Assembly: GCA_031408575.1 (NCBI GenBank)
Contig: JANNWS010000076.1
Coordinates: 1-64,000 of the forward strand
Source: Aliitabrizicola sp031408575
Lineage (GTDB): Bacteria; Pseudomonadota; Alphaproteobacteria; Rhodobacterales; Rhodobacteraceae
Length of the DNA: 64,000 bases
Direction: 5' to 3'
This document shows positions 52,577 through 61,836 of this stretch, in pieces (within the stretch, counting starts at the first letter, position 1; each line of letters begins with the position of its first letter). Under the pieces are notes generated by a model, which saw only the letters and a list, made by a program, of their open reading frames with translations, had not been told where the DNA came from and ran no database searches. A program made the translations under genes and the position numbers.

Positions 52577-53311
52577 CTAACCGTGTACCCGAGTGTAGGT
52601 GCCATGCCCCGCAAGGATGCCCCGGAACCCGCCCGGTTCGTCCAGCGAAAACACGATTATCGGCAGGTCGTTATCGCGCGCCAGTGCAATCGCCGAAGCG
52701 TCCATGACGCCAAGATGCTTTTGTAGCACCTCGTCATAGGTCACTGTGATGTAGCGCTTGGCATCGGCATGTTTCTTCGGATCTTTGTCATAAACCCCGT
52801 CCACCTTGGTGCCTTTGAAGATTGCCTCGCAGGCCATTTCATTCGCCCGCAGCGTCGCCGCCGTATCGGTGGTGAAATAGGGGTTGCCGGTGCCGGCGGC
52901 AAAGATCACCACCCGCTTTTTCTCAAGGTGGCGCACCGCGCGACGGCGGATGTAGGGCTCGCAGACCTGATCCATCGGTATCGCGCTGATCACGCGGGTG
53001 AACACGCCAAGTGCCTCAAGTGCCGCCTGCATCGCCAGCGCATTCATCACGGTGGCCAGCATCCCCATATAGTCGGCGGTCGTGCGTTCCATACCCTGGG
53101 CTGATCCCTGCAGCCCGCGAAAGATGTTGCCGCCGCCGATCACCATGCAGATCTCGACCCCCAGATCGTGGACCGATTTCACTTCCAGCGCGATGCACTT
53201 GACCGTCGGCGGATGCAGCCCGTAGCCCAGATCGCCCATCAGCGCCTCGCCCGAGATTTTCAGCATTACGCGCTTGTAGTGCCCCGCCCCCGCATCGCCC
53301 GTGCTGTCCAT
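52577..53311 (-). CDS. pyrH: Uridylate kinase
   Basis: 244 residues from ATG 53311. 'MLKISGEALMG' is the kinase nucleotide-binding start, 'MVIGGGNIFRG' and 'DQVCEPYIRRRA' follow, and the C-terminus has 'PIIVFSLDEPGGFRGILAG'. It phosphorylates UMP. The open frame continues upstream of the ATG, but that part is antisense to miaA and not part of the gene. Confidence 0.95.
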   Translation of the reverse strand: MDSTGDAGAGHYKRVMLKISGEALMGDLGYGLHPPTVKCIALEVKSVHDLGVEICMVIGGGNIFRGLQGSAQGMERTTADYMGMLATVMNALAMQAALEALGVFTRVISAIPMDQVCEPYIRRRAVRHLEKKRVVIFAAGTGNPYFTTDTAATLRANEMACEAIFKGTKVDGVYDKDPKKHADAKRYITVTYDEVLQKHLGVMDASAIALARDNDLPIIVFSLDEPGGFRGILAGHGTYTRVHG

Positions 53312-53381
53312 CTTGCCCGCCCCCTTGCGGTATCGTTTCTTGATCTTTGACTGCACCGCAAAATGTCGGAAAACGCGGGCG

Positions 53382-53458
53382 GGTTCAACGGGGAAGGTTT
53401 CGCACAGGACCGGGTGTCGAAGCGAGGGTTCCCTCCCCGTTGCCGTCGGCCTTGAACC
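53382..53458. promoter_or_regulatory. Possible structured leader between pyrH and miaA
   Basis: CAACGGGG (53386-53393) is complementary to CCCCGTTG (53435-53442), and the adjoining GGTTCAA (53382-53388) can pair with TTGAACC (53452-53458). The two pairings share bases and could be alternatives. It lies in the 200-base divergent pyrH-miaA gap, upstream of both starts. Confidence 0.3.
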
Positions 53459-53512
53459 TGTGGCGGCCTTATGGCAACCCCCGCAGCACAATCGCGCCGA
53501 AATGAAACGGAA

Positions 53513-54388
53513 GTGACGGCAATATCCGATCTTCACCCCCTGCGCCCCGTGCTGATCGCCGGGCCGACCGCCAGCGGCAAATCCGCCCTTGCGGCCCGAA
53601 TCGTTGGGCAGGGCGGCGGGGTGATCGTGAATGCCGATGCGCTGCAGGTCTATGGCTGCTGGCGGGTGCTGACCGCGCGGCCTTCGGCGGCGGACGAAGC
53701 GGCTGTAGCGCATCGGCTTTATGGCCATGTCGGGCGGGACGATCCCTATTCGGTGGGCCATTGGCTGCGCGACGTGCAGGCGGTGCTGGCCACCGGCGCG
53801 CGCCCGGTGATCGTAGGCGGCACCGGGCTGTATTTCACCGCGTTGACCGAAGGGCTGGTCGAGATGCCGGCAACACCGCCGGAAGTGCGGACCGAGGCGG
53901 ATGCCGTCCTGCGGGATCGGGGGTTGGCCGTGATGATCGCGGGGCTGGATCCGGCGACAGCGGCGCGGATCGACCTGCGGAACCCTGCCCGCGTGCAGCG
54001 GGCGTGGGAGGTGTTTCGCGCCACCGGCCGGGGGCTGACCGACTGGCAGGCCGACACCGGCCCCCCGGTGCTGCCGCTGTCCAGGGTGGATGCAATCCTG
54101 CTCGATCCCGACCGTGACACCCTGAGAGCGCGGATCGACACCCGATTCGATGCGATGATGGCCGCAGGGGCGCTGGACGAGGTGCGGGCCCAACTGCCCC
54201 ATTGGGCTCCGGCACACCCTTGGGCCCGTGCCATCGGTGCGCCAGAGTTGATCTGCCACCTGAGGGGCGAAGTGACACTTGAGGCTGCGGTCGCTGCTGC
54301 CAAGACCGCCACGCAACAATATGCCAAGCGACAGCGCACCTGGTTTCGCAGCCGCATGGGCGCATGGCGGCGCGCTGTCGCGCCCTGA
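53513..54388 (+). CDS. miaA: tRNA dimethylallyltransferase
   Basis: 291 residues from GTG 53513, though ATG 53471 (305 residues) is also possible. The P-loop 'IAGPTASGKSALAARI' is near residue 14 from GTG. 'VIVNADALQVY' (DSxQxY-type substrate motif) and 'PVIVGGTGLYFTALTEG' are typical. It prenylates A37 of tRNAs reading UNN codons. Neither start has a strong ribosome site. Confidence 0.92.
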   Translation: MTAISDLHPLRPVLIAGPTASGKSALAARIVGQGGGVIVNADALQVYGCWRVLTARPSAADEAAVAHRLYGHVGRDDPYSVGHWLRDVQAVLATGARPVIVGGTGLYFTALTEGLVEMPATPPEVRTEADAVLRDRGLAVMIAGLDPATAARIDLRNPARVQRAWEVFRATGRGLTDWQADTGPPVLPLSRVDAILLDPDRDTLRARIDTRFDAMMAAGALDEVRAQLPHWAPAHPWARAIGAPELICHLRGEVTLEAAVAAAKTATQQYAKRQRTWFRSRMGAWRRAVAP

Positions 54389-54490
54389 GGATGCAGGGAT
54401 ACCACAATCGGCGGGTGATCGTGTCTTTCCGCTTGGGTCTGCGCCACCGCTGCGGATACCATGCAAACCTGACCCAACGGATGCCCCACG

Positions 54491-55288
54491 ATGAAAGACC
54501 TTGCAGCACTTTCGCAACTGCGACTCATGGCCATCCCCCGGATGGCCGCCGGCGGGCGTTGGCGGGTCGAGGCGATGCGGTCGCTGTCAGAACCGATGTT
54601 GTTGTGGTTCACCAAAGGTCAGGGTCGCGTAACAGTGGGCGGCGTCACCCGCGGCTACACCCCGCACAATGCGATCTTCATTCCGGCCGGCGTCATGCAT
54701 GGCTTTGAGGTCGGCCAGCAGGTCTTTGGCACGGCTGTGTTTTTTGGCCGCGACACCGATGTGACGCTGCCCGCAATCCCGCTGCACCTGCGGATCCGCG
54801 AAGCGCAGGCGCAGGTCGAGATCAACGTGATCCTCGACGCTGTCGGGCGCGAGATGGACAGCGCAAACCCCGCACATGATCGCGCGACGCGGCATTATCT
54901 GGGGTTGCTCGGCGTCTGGCTGGAGCGGCAGGCCGCGCGTGTCAGCATCGACGCGACCCCGCCCGATGCGTCGCGGCGGCTTGTGACCCGCTATACCGCG
55001 CTGCTGGAACGTGACTTCCGGTCCGGGGCCGGCGTGGCCGATTTCGCGGCCGCACTCGGCGTGACGCCGACGCACCTGACGCGGTGCTGCAAGCAAACCT
55101 GCGGGCGGCCCGCTTCGGCGCTGCTGCATGACCGCCTGCTGTTCGAAGCGCGCCGCATGTTGTCGGAAACCACCCTTCCGGTCGGACAGATCGCGCGCGA
55201 CCTTGGGTTTACGTCGCCTGCGTACTTCACCCGTGCGTTCCAGCACCAGACCGGGCGCACACCCTCGGCGTTCCGCCGCGCCCCCTGA
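54491..55288 (+). CDS. AraC family transcriptional regulator
   Basis: 265 residues. The N-terminal half is a cupin-like sensing domain ('PHNAIFIPAGVMHGFEVG'). The C-terminal half has two helix-turn-helix motifs ('VADFAAALGVTPTHLTRCC' and 'IARDLGFTSPAYFTRAFQ') ending 'GRTPSAFRRAP'. It lies immediately upstream of the peptide-transport operon on the same strand, about 200 bases from it, and is a candidate activator of that operon. The effector is unknown. Confidence 0.88.
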   Translation: MKDLAALSQLRLMAIPRMAAGGRWRVEAMRSLSEPMLLWFTKGQGRVTVGGVTRGYTPHNAIFIPAGVMHGFEVGQQVFGTAVFFGRDTDVTLPAIPLHLRIREAQAQVEINVILDAVGREMDSANPAHDRATRHYLGLLGVWLERQAARVSIDATPPDASRRLVTRYTALLERDFRSGAGVADFAAALGVTPTHLTRCCKQTCGRPASALLHDRLLFEARRMLSETTLPVGQIARDLGFTSPAYFTRAFQHQTGRTPSAFRRAP

Positions 55289-55484
55289 ACGAGGCGATAT
55301 TGCGCGGAACGACTCCACTCCGCACGAATATGTCGCAAACGTCTGCCAGAGAGGCGAATGTGACCGTTGACGCCGCGTCCCGTTCCGTGCGGAATAGCAA
55401 CTGGAAACATGGCAAACAGCTTTGCACCGGCAACAGGCCGGACGCGTGGCAAAACAAAAGACATGTGCTGACAGGGAGACTGCA

Positions 55485-57131
55485 ATGACCCACACCACCC
55501 CGACCGCCGACCGGATTCATCCGGCGGCACTGATGTATGCCAAGGAAGTCTCGGCCGGGCAGTTGTCCCGCCGCGAATTCCTGACCCGCGCTTCGGCGCT
55601 GGGTGTATCGGCCGTGGCCGCCTATGGCTTGCTTGGCCTTGCAGCACCCAAGGCGCTGGCGCAGGATACCCCCACCCCCGGCGGCACGTTGCGGATGGCG
55701 ATGGAAACCAAGGCGCTGAAGGATCCGCGGCTTGCCGACTGGCCACAGATTTCCAACGTCTATCGCGGCTGGCTGGAATACCTCGTGCAGTACAACAAGG
55801 ACGGCACATTCGAGGGTCGCCTGCTGGAAAGCTGGGAGGTCAACGACAACGCCACCGAATACACGCTGAAGGTTCGCCCTGGCGTGAAATGGAACAATGG
55901 TGACGATTTCACCGCCGATGACGTGGCCCGCAGCTTTGCCCGCTGGGCCGATGGCAATGTCGAAGGCAACTCGATGGCCTCGCGTGTCGGTTCACTGTCA
56001 AATGCCGAGACCAAGATGCTGCGTGACGGGGCGGTCGTTGTCGTCGACCCGCTGACGGTCAAGCTGATGCTGGCCGCACCCGACATCTCGATCATCGCGG
56101 GCATCTCCGACTATCCGGCGGCGGTCGTGCATTCCAGCTTCAAGGATGGGGATGATCCGTCGGTCAATCCGATCGGCACCGGCCCCTACAAGCCCGGCGA
56201 AATCAGCGTCGGATCGAAAATGACGCTGGTGCGCAACACCGATCACACTTGGTGGGGCGGCACGGTCAATCTGGACGAGATCCAGTATATCGACTTTGGC
56301 ACCGACCCGTCGGCGATGGTGGCGCTTGCCGGCTCGGACGAGATCGACACAAACTATGAAACGACTGGCGATTTCATCGAAATTCTCGATGGCCTCGGCT
56401 GGACAAAGTCCGAAGCGATCACAGCGGCCACGATTGCCGTCCGCTTCAACCAGGACAGTGACCTCTACAAGGACAAGGCCGTGCGCGTTGCTCTGCAGGC
56501 GGCGGTCGATAACAACGTGGTTCTTGAACTGGGCTATTCCGGCTTGGGAACTGCTGCGGAAAACCACCATGTCTGCCCGGTTCACCCGGAATATGCCAAG
56601 CTGCCGCCGCAGGTCGTCGATCCGTCGCTGGCCAAACCCGCGCTCGAAGCTGCCGGCCTTGCTACGACCGAACTCGAGTTGATCTCGCTTGACGATGCGT
56701 GGGAAGCAGCCAGTTGCGATGCCGTTGCCTCGCAGATGCGCGACGCCGGTGTCTTGATCAAGCGCACGATCATGCCGGGATCAACCTTCTGGAATGACTG
56801 GCAGAAATACCCATTCTCGGGAACCAGCTGGAATCATCGCCCGCTGGCGGTGCAAAACCTGCGCTATGCCTATGCGTCGGACGGGGTCTGGAACGAAACA
56901 GCTTTCCGCAATGCCGAGTTTGATGCCCTGCTGGCCGAAGCCGAAGCGATCGCGGATGCGCAAAAGCGCAGCGAAGTGATGGCAAAGTTGCAAAAGATCA
57001 TGCAGGACGAAGGCATCATGGTGCAGGCGTTCTGGCGCTCGCTGTTCCGGCACTCGCGCGAAGGCGTGATGGGTCTGGATATGCACCCGTCGTTCGAGCA
57101 CCATCACCATGAATGGTGGATCAAGGCCTGA
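55485..57131 (+). CDS. Peptide-type ABC transporter substrate-binding protein, Tat signal
   Basis: 548 residues, SBP_bac_5 family. A twin-arginine signal ('LSRREFLTRASALG', Arg29-Arg30) then 'KALAQD' suggests export in folded form. The mature part has 'YTLKVRPGVKWNNGDDFTADD' and 'VNPIGTGPYKPGE', standard for oligopeptide/dipeptide or nickel-binding proteins. ATG 55485 follows an 'AGGGAG' site. It heads a four-gene operon and is followed by a strong hairpin. The substrate cannot be identified. Confidence 0.9.
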   Translation: MTHTTPTADRIHPAALMYAKEVSAGQLSRREFLTRASALGVSAVAAYGLLGLAAPKALAQDTPTPGGTLRMAMETKALKDPRLADWPQISNVYRGWLEYLVQYNKDGTFEGRLLESWEVNDNATEYTLKVRPGVKWNNGDDFTADDVARSFARWADGNVEGNSMASRVGSLSNAETKMLRDGAVVVVDPLTVKLMLAAPDISIIAGISDYPAAVVHSSFKDGDDPSVNPIGTGPYKPGEISVGSKMTLVRNTDHTWWGGTVNLDEIQYIDFGTDPSAMVALAGSDEIDTNYETTGDFIEILDGLGWTKSEAITAATIAVRFNQDSDLYKDKAVRVALQAAVDNNVVLELGYSGLGTAAENHHVCPVHPEYAKLPPQVVDPSLAKPALEAAGLATTELELISLDDAWEAASCDAVASQMRDAGVLIKRTIMPGSTFWNDWQKYPFSGTSWNHRPLAVQNLRYAYASDGVWNETAFRNAEFDALLAEAEAIADAQKRSEVMAKLQKIMQDEGIMVQAFWRSLFRHSREGVMGLDMHPSFEHHHHEWWIKA

Positions 57132-57157
57132 TCCTGCCCGCCTGATCTTCGGGCGCG

Positions 57158-57179
57158 CGCGACCGGCCAGCCGGTCGCG
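57158..57179 (+). promoter_or_regulatory. Intercistronic hairpin after the binding-protein gene
   Basis: Perfect 9-base stem CGCGACCGG / CCGGTCGCG with a 4-base loop, 27 bases past the stop. No T-run. It is placed like the hairpin at 806-833 in the other ABC operon. Confidence 0.6.
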
Positions 57180-57260
57180 TGCGCCTTGGCACAGCCACAC
57201 CCGGCGAAACCGCACATGCAGCGGTGCCGTCCGGGTTCCTTTCCCCGAAAGGTTCAAGCG

Positions 57261-58346
57261 ATGCTCTGGTTTGTGCTGCGCCGTCTGGGTGTGATGATTC
57301 TGACCGCTATCGTGCTGACGTTTGTTGTCTTCGTGATGACAAACCTGCCGCCCAACCTCGAAAAACTGGCAAAATCCGAAGCATCCGTCCGCATGTCGGA
57401 CGACGCCGTCGTAAGCTGGATCGACAAGAACGGCTATGGCGGGCCAATCGTTGGCCGCTACGCGCAATGGCTGGGCGTCGCGCCGGGCTGGACCCGCACT
57501 GACGACGACGGCACCATTGCCGGACGTTGTGTCGAAAGCGGCATGTCTTTGGACAATGCCCCCCGGTTTTGCGGTATCCTGCAAGGCGACTGGGGCTATT
57601 CCACCGTGTTCAAGAAACCGGTGTCCACCGTGCTTGGCAACGGTCTTGCTGCGACCGGTTGGCTGATGTTCTGGGTGATGATGGTCATGGTGCCAACATC
57701 GCTCATTCTGGGCGTGCTGTCCGGGATGCGTGAGGGGTCGCGCACCGACCGGGTGCTGTCGACCTTTGCCATCGCCTCCACCGCCACCCCCGAATACGTC
57801 TCCGGCGTGATCCTTGTCGCGCTCTTCGCCTCCGCCACGGTCGGGATTTCCCCGACGCTTGCCGAATGGGGCTGGATTTCGGGCAAGACGCTGTTCATGG
57901 GAACAGCCACAAGTGCGATGGACAAGATTACTTTCTGGAACTTCACCCTGCCGGTGATGACCATCGCCCTTTATGGCATCGGCTATATCGCCCGGATGAC
58001 CCGCGCCTCGATGACCGAGGTGATGACGGCGCAATACATCCGCACCGCGCGGCTGAAAGGCGTGTCGTTCCGCAATGTCGTGATGAAACACGCGCTGCGC
58101 AACGCGCTGATCGCCCCCTTCACGGTCATCATGCTGCAATTCCCATGGCTGCTGAACGGCGTGGTGATTGTCGAGACGCTGTTCAACTACAAGGGCTTCG
58201 GCTGGACGCTGGTCCAGGCCGCAGGCAACAACGACATCGAATTGCTGCTCGCCTGTTCCGTCGTCGCGGTCTTTGTCGTGCTGGTTACACAGCTTCTGTC
58301 CGACATCGGCTATGTCTTTCTGAACCCCCGCATCCGCATCTCGTAA
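57261..58346 (+). CDS. Peptide-type ABC transporter permease, DppB-like
   Basis: 361 residues, BPD transport family. It starts 'MLWFVLRRLGVMILTAIV' and includes the conserved 'GYIARMTRASMTEV' coupling region with 'YIRTARLKG'. There is a large periplasmic loop after the first helix (about residues 35-135), longer than in typical DppB. ATG 57261 follows a weak GAAAG site. It pairs with the next gene as the membrane channel. Confidence 0.9.
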   Translation: MLWFVLRRLGVMILTAIVLTFVVFVMTNLPPNLEKLAKSEASVRMSDDAVVSWIDKNGYGGPIVGRYAQWLGVAPGWTRTDDDGTIAGRCVESGMSLDNAPRFCGILQGDWGYSTVFKKPVSTVLGNGLAATGWLMFWVMMVMVPTSLILGVLSGMREGSRTDRVLSTFAIASTATPEYVSGVILVALFASATVGISPTLAEWGWISGKTLFMGTATSAMDKITFWNFTLPVMTIALYGIGYIARMTRASMTEVMTAQYIRTARLKGVSFRNVVMKHALRNALIAPFTVIMLQFPWLLNGVVIVETLFNYKGFGWTLVQAAGNNDIELLLACSVVAVFVVLVTQLLSDIGYVFLNPRIRIS

Positions 58347-58358
58347 GGAGCCGCAGCC

Positions 58359-59537
58359 TTGGACGCACTTTCCTGGGGCCAGATAATCGCCCGCATGGCC
58401 ATGCAGTTCCTGCCGGTCTGGATTGCCCTTGTGGTGACCTTCGGCATCTCGATCCGCTTCAAGCGCAAGCTGGGGCTTTACGGCAAGCTCTATGACAGCC
58501 CGGTGGGCATGATCGGCTTTGGCATGGTGATGTTCTGGGTCTTCACCGCGTTCTTCGCCAGCATGATCATGACGCATGATCCGCTGACGCAGATCTCCGG
58601 GATGAAGAACGTGCTGCCCGGATCGGCCCAGAAGGGAACCGAGGGCGCGTTCTATCTGCTCGGCGGCGACAACCTTGCGCGCGATGTGTTCAGCCGCATG
58701 GTTGCAGGCTCCCGTCTGGTGATCGCCATTGCGCCGATGGCCACGGTCTTTGCCTTCATGGTCGGCATCACGCTTGGCCTGCCTGCGGGCTACTACGGCG
58801 GCAAGCTGGATGTGGTGCTGTCATTCGCGGCCAACCTGATCCTCGCCTTCCCGGTAATCCTGCTGTTCTATCTGCTGGTGACGCCTGAAATCGTGGAATC
58901 CGGTCTGCCGCAGTATCTGGGCGTGGTGCTGTTCCTGTTCCCGCTGATCTTCCTTACCGTGCTGTTGAACTCGCGGCTCTACGTCAAGCCACAGCTCAGG
59001 AACATGCTGGTGGCGGCGGTTCTGATCGTCGGCGGCTGGCTTTATCTGTCGCTGCTGTCGTCGCCCGATACCAAGATCGACCTGCTGCCTGCCGGGATCG
59101 ACGCCATCACCCTGTCGGGCAATATCCTGATCGTGTTCGTCTCGGTCGTGTTCGTGAACGCCCCCACCGTGTTCCGCATCATTCGGGGCCTCGTGCTTGA
59201 CATCAAGACCCGCGACTATGTGGCGGCCAGCCAGACCCGTGGCGAAGGCCCGTGGTACATCATGCTGTGGGAAATCCTTCCCAATGCGCGCGGACCGCTG
59301 ATCGTCGATTTCTGCCTGCGGATCGGCTACACGACCATCCTTCTCGGCACCCTCGGCTTCTTCGGCCTGGGCCTTTCTCCCGAAAGCCCTGACTGGGGCT
59401 CGACCATCAACGCCGGTCGCCGCCTTCTGTCGGTCTATGTCCATCCCGCCATCGTTCCCGCCCTCGCCCTGATGAGCCTTGTTCTCGGCCTCAACCTTCT
59501 GGCCGACGGCCTGCGCGAAGAAAGCCTGAAGGATTGA
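58359..59537 (+). CDS. Peptide-type ABC transporter permease, DppC-like
   Basis: 392 residues from TTG 58359, which has a perfect AAGGAG site eight bases upstream. 'GGDNLARDVFSRMVAG' and 'TRDYVAASQTRGEG' are conserved DppC elements. The protein is about 90 residues longer than usual, with extra hydrophobic segments around residues 170-260 ('LILAFPVILLFYLL' to 'ITLSGNILIVFVSVV'). The extension may be a lineage trait. Confidence 0.9.
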   Translation: MDALSWGQIIARMAMQFLPVWIALVVTFGISIRFKRKLGLYGKLYDSPVGMIGFGMVMFWVFTAFFASMIMTHDPLTQISGMKNVLPGSAQKGTEGAFYLLGGDNLARDVFSRMVAGSRLVIAIAPMATVFAFMVGITLGLPAGYYGGKLDVVLSFAANLILAFPVILLFYLLVTPEIVESGLPQYLGVVLFLFPLIFLTVLLNSRLYVKPQLRNMLVAAVLIVGGWLYLSLLSSPDTKIDLLPAGIDAITLSGNILIVFVSVVFVNAPTVFRIIRGLVLDIKTRDYVAASQTRGEGPWYIMLWEILPNARGPLIVDFCLRIGYTTILLGTLGFFGLGLSPESPDWGSTINAGRRLLSVYVHPAIVPALALMSLVLGLNLLADGLREESLKD

Positions 59538-59596
59538 TGCACCCCACCTTGTCCATCTTCTGTCCAGAAATATCCCACGGGGGTGATGAGTGTGAA

Positions 59597-59673
59597 AAAA
59601 CGCTCCCGTGGAGCGTTTTAACGAAGAACGCCCGGCCCGTAGCCGGGCCGGGACTTGGGGGTGTGAAACCCCC
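59597..59673 (+). promoter_or_regulatory. Three consecutive hairpins between permease and ATPase genes
   Basis: AAAACGCTCC-CGT-GGAGCGTTTT (59597-59619), CCCGGCCC-N6-GGGCCGGG (59631-59652) and GGGGG-N7-CCCCC (59657-59673) follow one another in the 169-base gap. The first ends in TTTT and could terminate part of the transcripts. The others may stabilise or pause the message, tuning the ratio of membrane to ATPase subunits. Confidence 0.65.
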
Positions 59674-59706
59674 GGTCCTGCACTCTCCACCCATGCGAGG
59701 CCAGCC

Positions 59707-61797
59707 ATGACCGCCAAAGCCGACTGGGACAAATCCAAACCCATCCTGGAAATCGACAACCTCTCGATCTCCTTCTTCACCCGCTTGCGCGAAATCCCGG
59801 CCGTGATGGATTTCTCCTGCAAGGTCATGGCCGGCGAGGCGATGGGGCTGGTGGGCGAAAGCGGCTGTGGCAAGTCCACCGTGGCCCTTGCCGTCATGCG
59901 CTATCTTGGCAAGAACGGGAAAATCACTGGTGGGACCATCAAGTTCAAGGGCCGCGACCTGACCGCGATGGATGATGAGGAGCTGCGCCAAATCCGCGGC
60001 TCTGAAATCGCGATGATCTATCAGGAACCGATGGCCTCGCTGAACCCCGCGATGCGGATCGGCGCGCAATTGGCCGAAGTGCCAATGATCCATGAGGGCA
60101 TGGGAAAGGTTGACGCATGGAAGCTCGCCCGCCAGATCGTGGCCGACGTGCGCCTGCCCGACCCCGACCGCATCCTCAAAGCCTATCCGCATCAGTTGTC
60201 CGGCGGCCAGCAGCAGCGCATCGTTATCGCGATGGCGCTGATGTCCAAGCCCGCCCTGCTGATCCTGGACGAGCCGACCACCGCCCTTGATGTGACCGTC
60301 GAGGCGGGCATCGTGGATCTGGTCAAGGATCTGGGCCACAAATACGGCACTTCGATCCTGTTCATCAGCCACAACCTTGGTCTGATTCTCGATGTCTGCG
60401 ACCGGCTTTGTGTGATGTATTCCGGCGAAGCGGTGGAAACCGGCAACGTCGCCGAAGTCTTCGACAAGATGCGCCACCCCTATACGCAGGCGCTGTTCCG
60501 CTCCATTCCGCTGCCCGGTGCCGACAAGAACTCGGCCCCGCTTGTATCAATTCCTGGCAACTTCCCGCTGCCCCATGAGCGCCCGCCGGGCTGCAATTTC
60601 GGCCCCCGCTGCTCGTATTTCCAGGCGGGCCGCTGCGATGCGACCGAAATCGTGATGAACCTGCTGACCGGCGGCGACCGGCACGAATCGCGCTGCCTTC
60701 GGATCGCCGAGATTGACTGGGACAAGCCCCCCGTCGCCGCCAAGCAGGTCGAAAAGACCCCCGTGGGCGAGGTCGTGCTGAAGATGACCGACCTGCGGAA
60801 ATATTACGAAATCTCCGGGGGCATGTTCGGCGGCGGCCTGAAGAAAGTCGTCAAGGCCAATGAAACCCTCAGCTTCGAGGCGCGAGAGGGCGAAACGCTT
60901 GCCATCGTGGGCGAATCGGGCTGCGGCAAATCCACCTTCGCCAAGGTGCTGATGGGGCTGGAGACGGCGACCTCGGGCCAGATCATGCTCTACGATCAGG
61001 ATATCCAGTCCACGCCGATCGAAAAGCGCGGCACCGATACGGTGTCGTCCGTGCAGATGGTGTTCCAGAACCCGTTCGACACGCTCAACCCGTCGATGAA
61101 TGTTGGTCGCCAGATCATCCGAGCGCTCGAGATTTTCGGCGAGGGCAAGACCGATGCAGAGCGCCGCGAGCGGATGCTGGAACTCCTCGATCTGGTAAAG
61201 CTGCCCCGCGCCTTTGCCGACCGGATGCCGCGTCAGTTGTCAGGCGGGCAGAAACAGCGCGTCGGCATCGCCCGCGCCTTTGCCGGCGGTGCCAAGATTG
61301 TTGTCGCCGATGAACCCGTCTCGGCCCTCGACGTGTCGGTGCAGGCCGCCGTCACCGACCTTCTGATGGAGATTCAGCGCAAGAACCGCACCACCTTGCT
61401 GTTCATCAGCCACGACCTTTCCATCGTGCGCTATCTCAGCGACCGGGTGATGGTGATGTATCTGGGCCATGTGGTAGAACTTGGCACCACCGATCAGGTG
61501 TTCCAGCCGCCCTATCACCCCTATACCGAGGCGTTGCTTTCCGCCGTTCCCATTGCCGATACGCGCGTGAAGAAAAAACGCATCGTGCTGCAAGGCGACA
61601 TTCCCTCGGCGATGAACCCGCCCCCCGGCTGCCCGTTCCAGACCCGCTGCCGCTGGAAGGATCAGGTGCCGAACGGCCTTTGTGACCGCGAAATGCCGCC
61701 CATGCGCGTGTTGGCGGGGGGGCATCAGATCAAATGCCACCTGTCCGATGTGATATTTGCCGAAATGGAACCGGTGATCACGATGGCAGCAGAATAG
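59707..61797 (+). CDS. Peptide-type ABC transporter double ATPase (DppD-DppF fusion)
   Basis: 696 residues holding two complete ABC domains in one chain. Each has a Walker A: 'GLVGESGCGKST' (about residues 47-58) and 'AIVGESGCGKST' (about 400-411), each with a signature ('LSGGQQQR' and 'LSGGQKQR') and 'DEPTTALD' or 'DEPVSALD' Walker B. Each is followed by the oligopeptide-type C-terminal cysteine motif ('PPGCNFGPRC' and 'PPGCPFQTRC'). It energises the two permeases. ATG 59707 has only a weak ribosome site. Confidence 0.93.
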   Translation: MTAKADWDKSKPILEIDNLSISFFTRLREIPAVMDFSCKVMAGEAMGLVGESGCGKSTVALAVMRYLGKNGKITGGTIKFKGRDLTAMDDEELRQIRGSEIAMIYQEPMASLNPAMRIGAQLAEVPMIHEGMGKVDAWKLARQIVADVRLPDPDRILKAYPHQLSGGQQQRIVIAMALMSKPALLILDEPTTALDVTVEAGIVDLVKDLGHKYGTSILFISHNLGLILDVCDRLCVMYSGEAVETGNVAEVFDKMRHPYTQALFRSIPLPGADKNSAPLVSIPGNFPLPHERPPGCNFGPRCSYFQAGRCDATEIVMNLLTGGDRHESRCLRIAEIDWDKPPVAAKQVEKTPVGEVVLKMTDLRKYYEISGGMFGGGLKKVVKANETLSFEAREGETLAIVGESGCGKSTFAKVLMGLETATSGQIMLYDQDIQSTPIEKRGTDTVSSVQMVFQNPFDTLNPSMNVGRQIIRALEIFGEGKTDAERRERMLELLDLVKLPRAFADRMPRQLSGGQKQRVGIARAFAGGAKIVVADEPVSALDVSVQAAVTDLLMEIQRKNRTTLLFISHDLSIVRYLSDRVMVMYLGHVVELGTTDQVFQPPYHPYTEALLSAVPIADTRVKKKRIVLQGDIPSAMNPPPGCPFQTRCRWKDQVPNGLCDREMPPMRVLAGGHQIKCHLSDVIFAEMEPVITMAAE

Positions 61798-61836
61798 GGC
61801 TGTGCAAAGGCCGGAAACCGGATCGCGCGCGCGTCG

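Noticed and set aside
53363..53458. A 31-residue frame in the pyrH-miaA gap as a leader peptide
   Set aside because: No ribosome site and no run of a single amino acid that would suggest attenuation.
52577..54517. Extension of pyrH to a 646-residue frame
   Set aside because: Residues before ATG 53311 are antisense to miaA and unlike any kinase extension.
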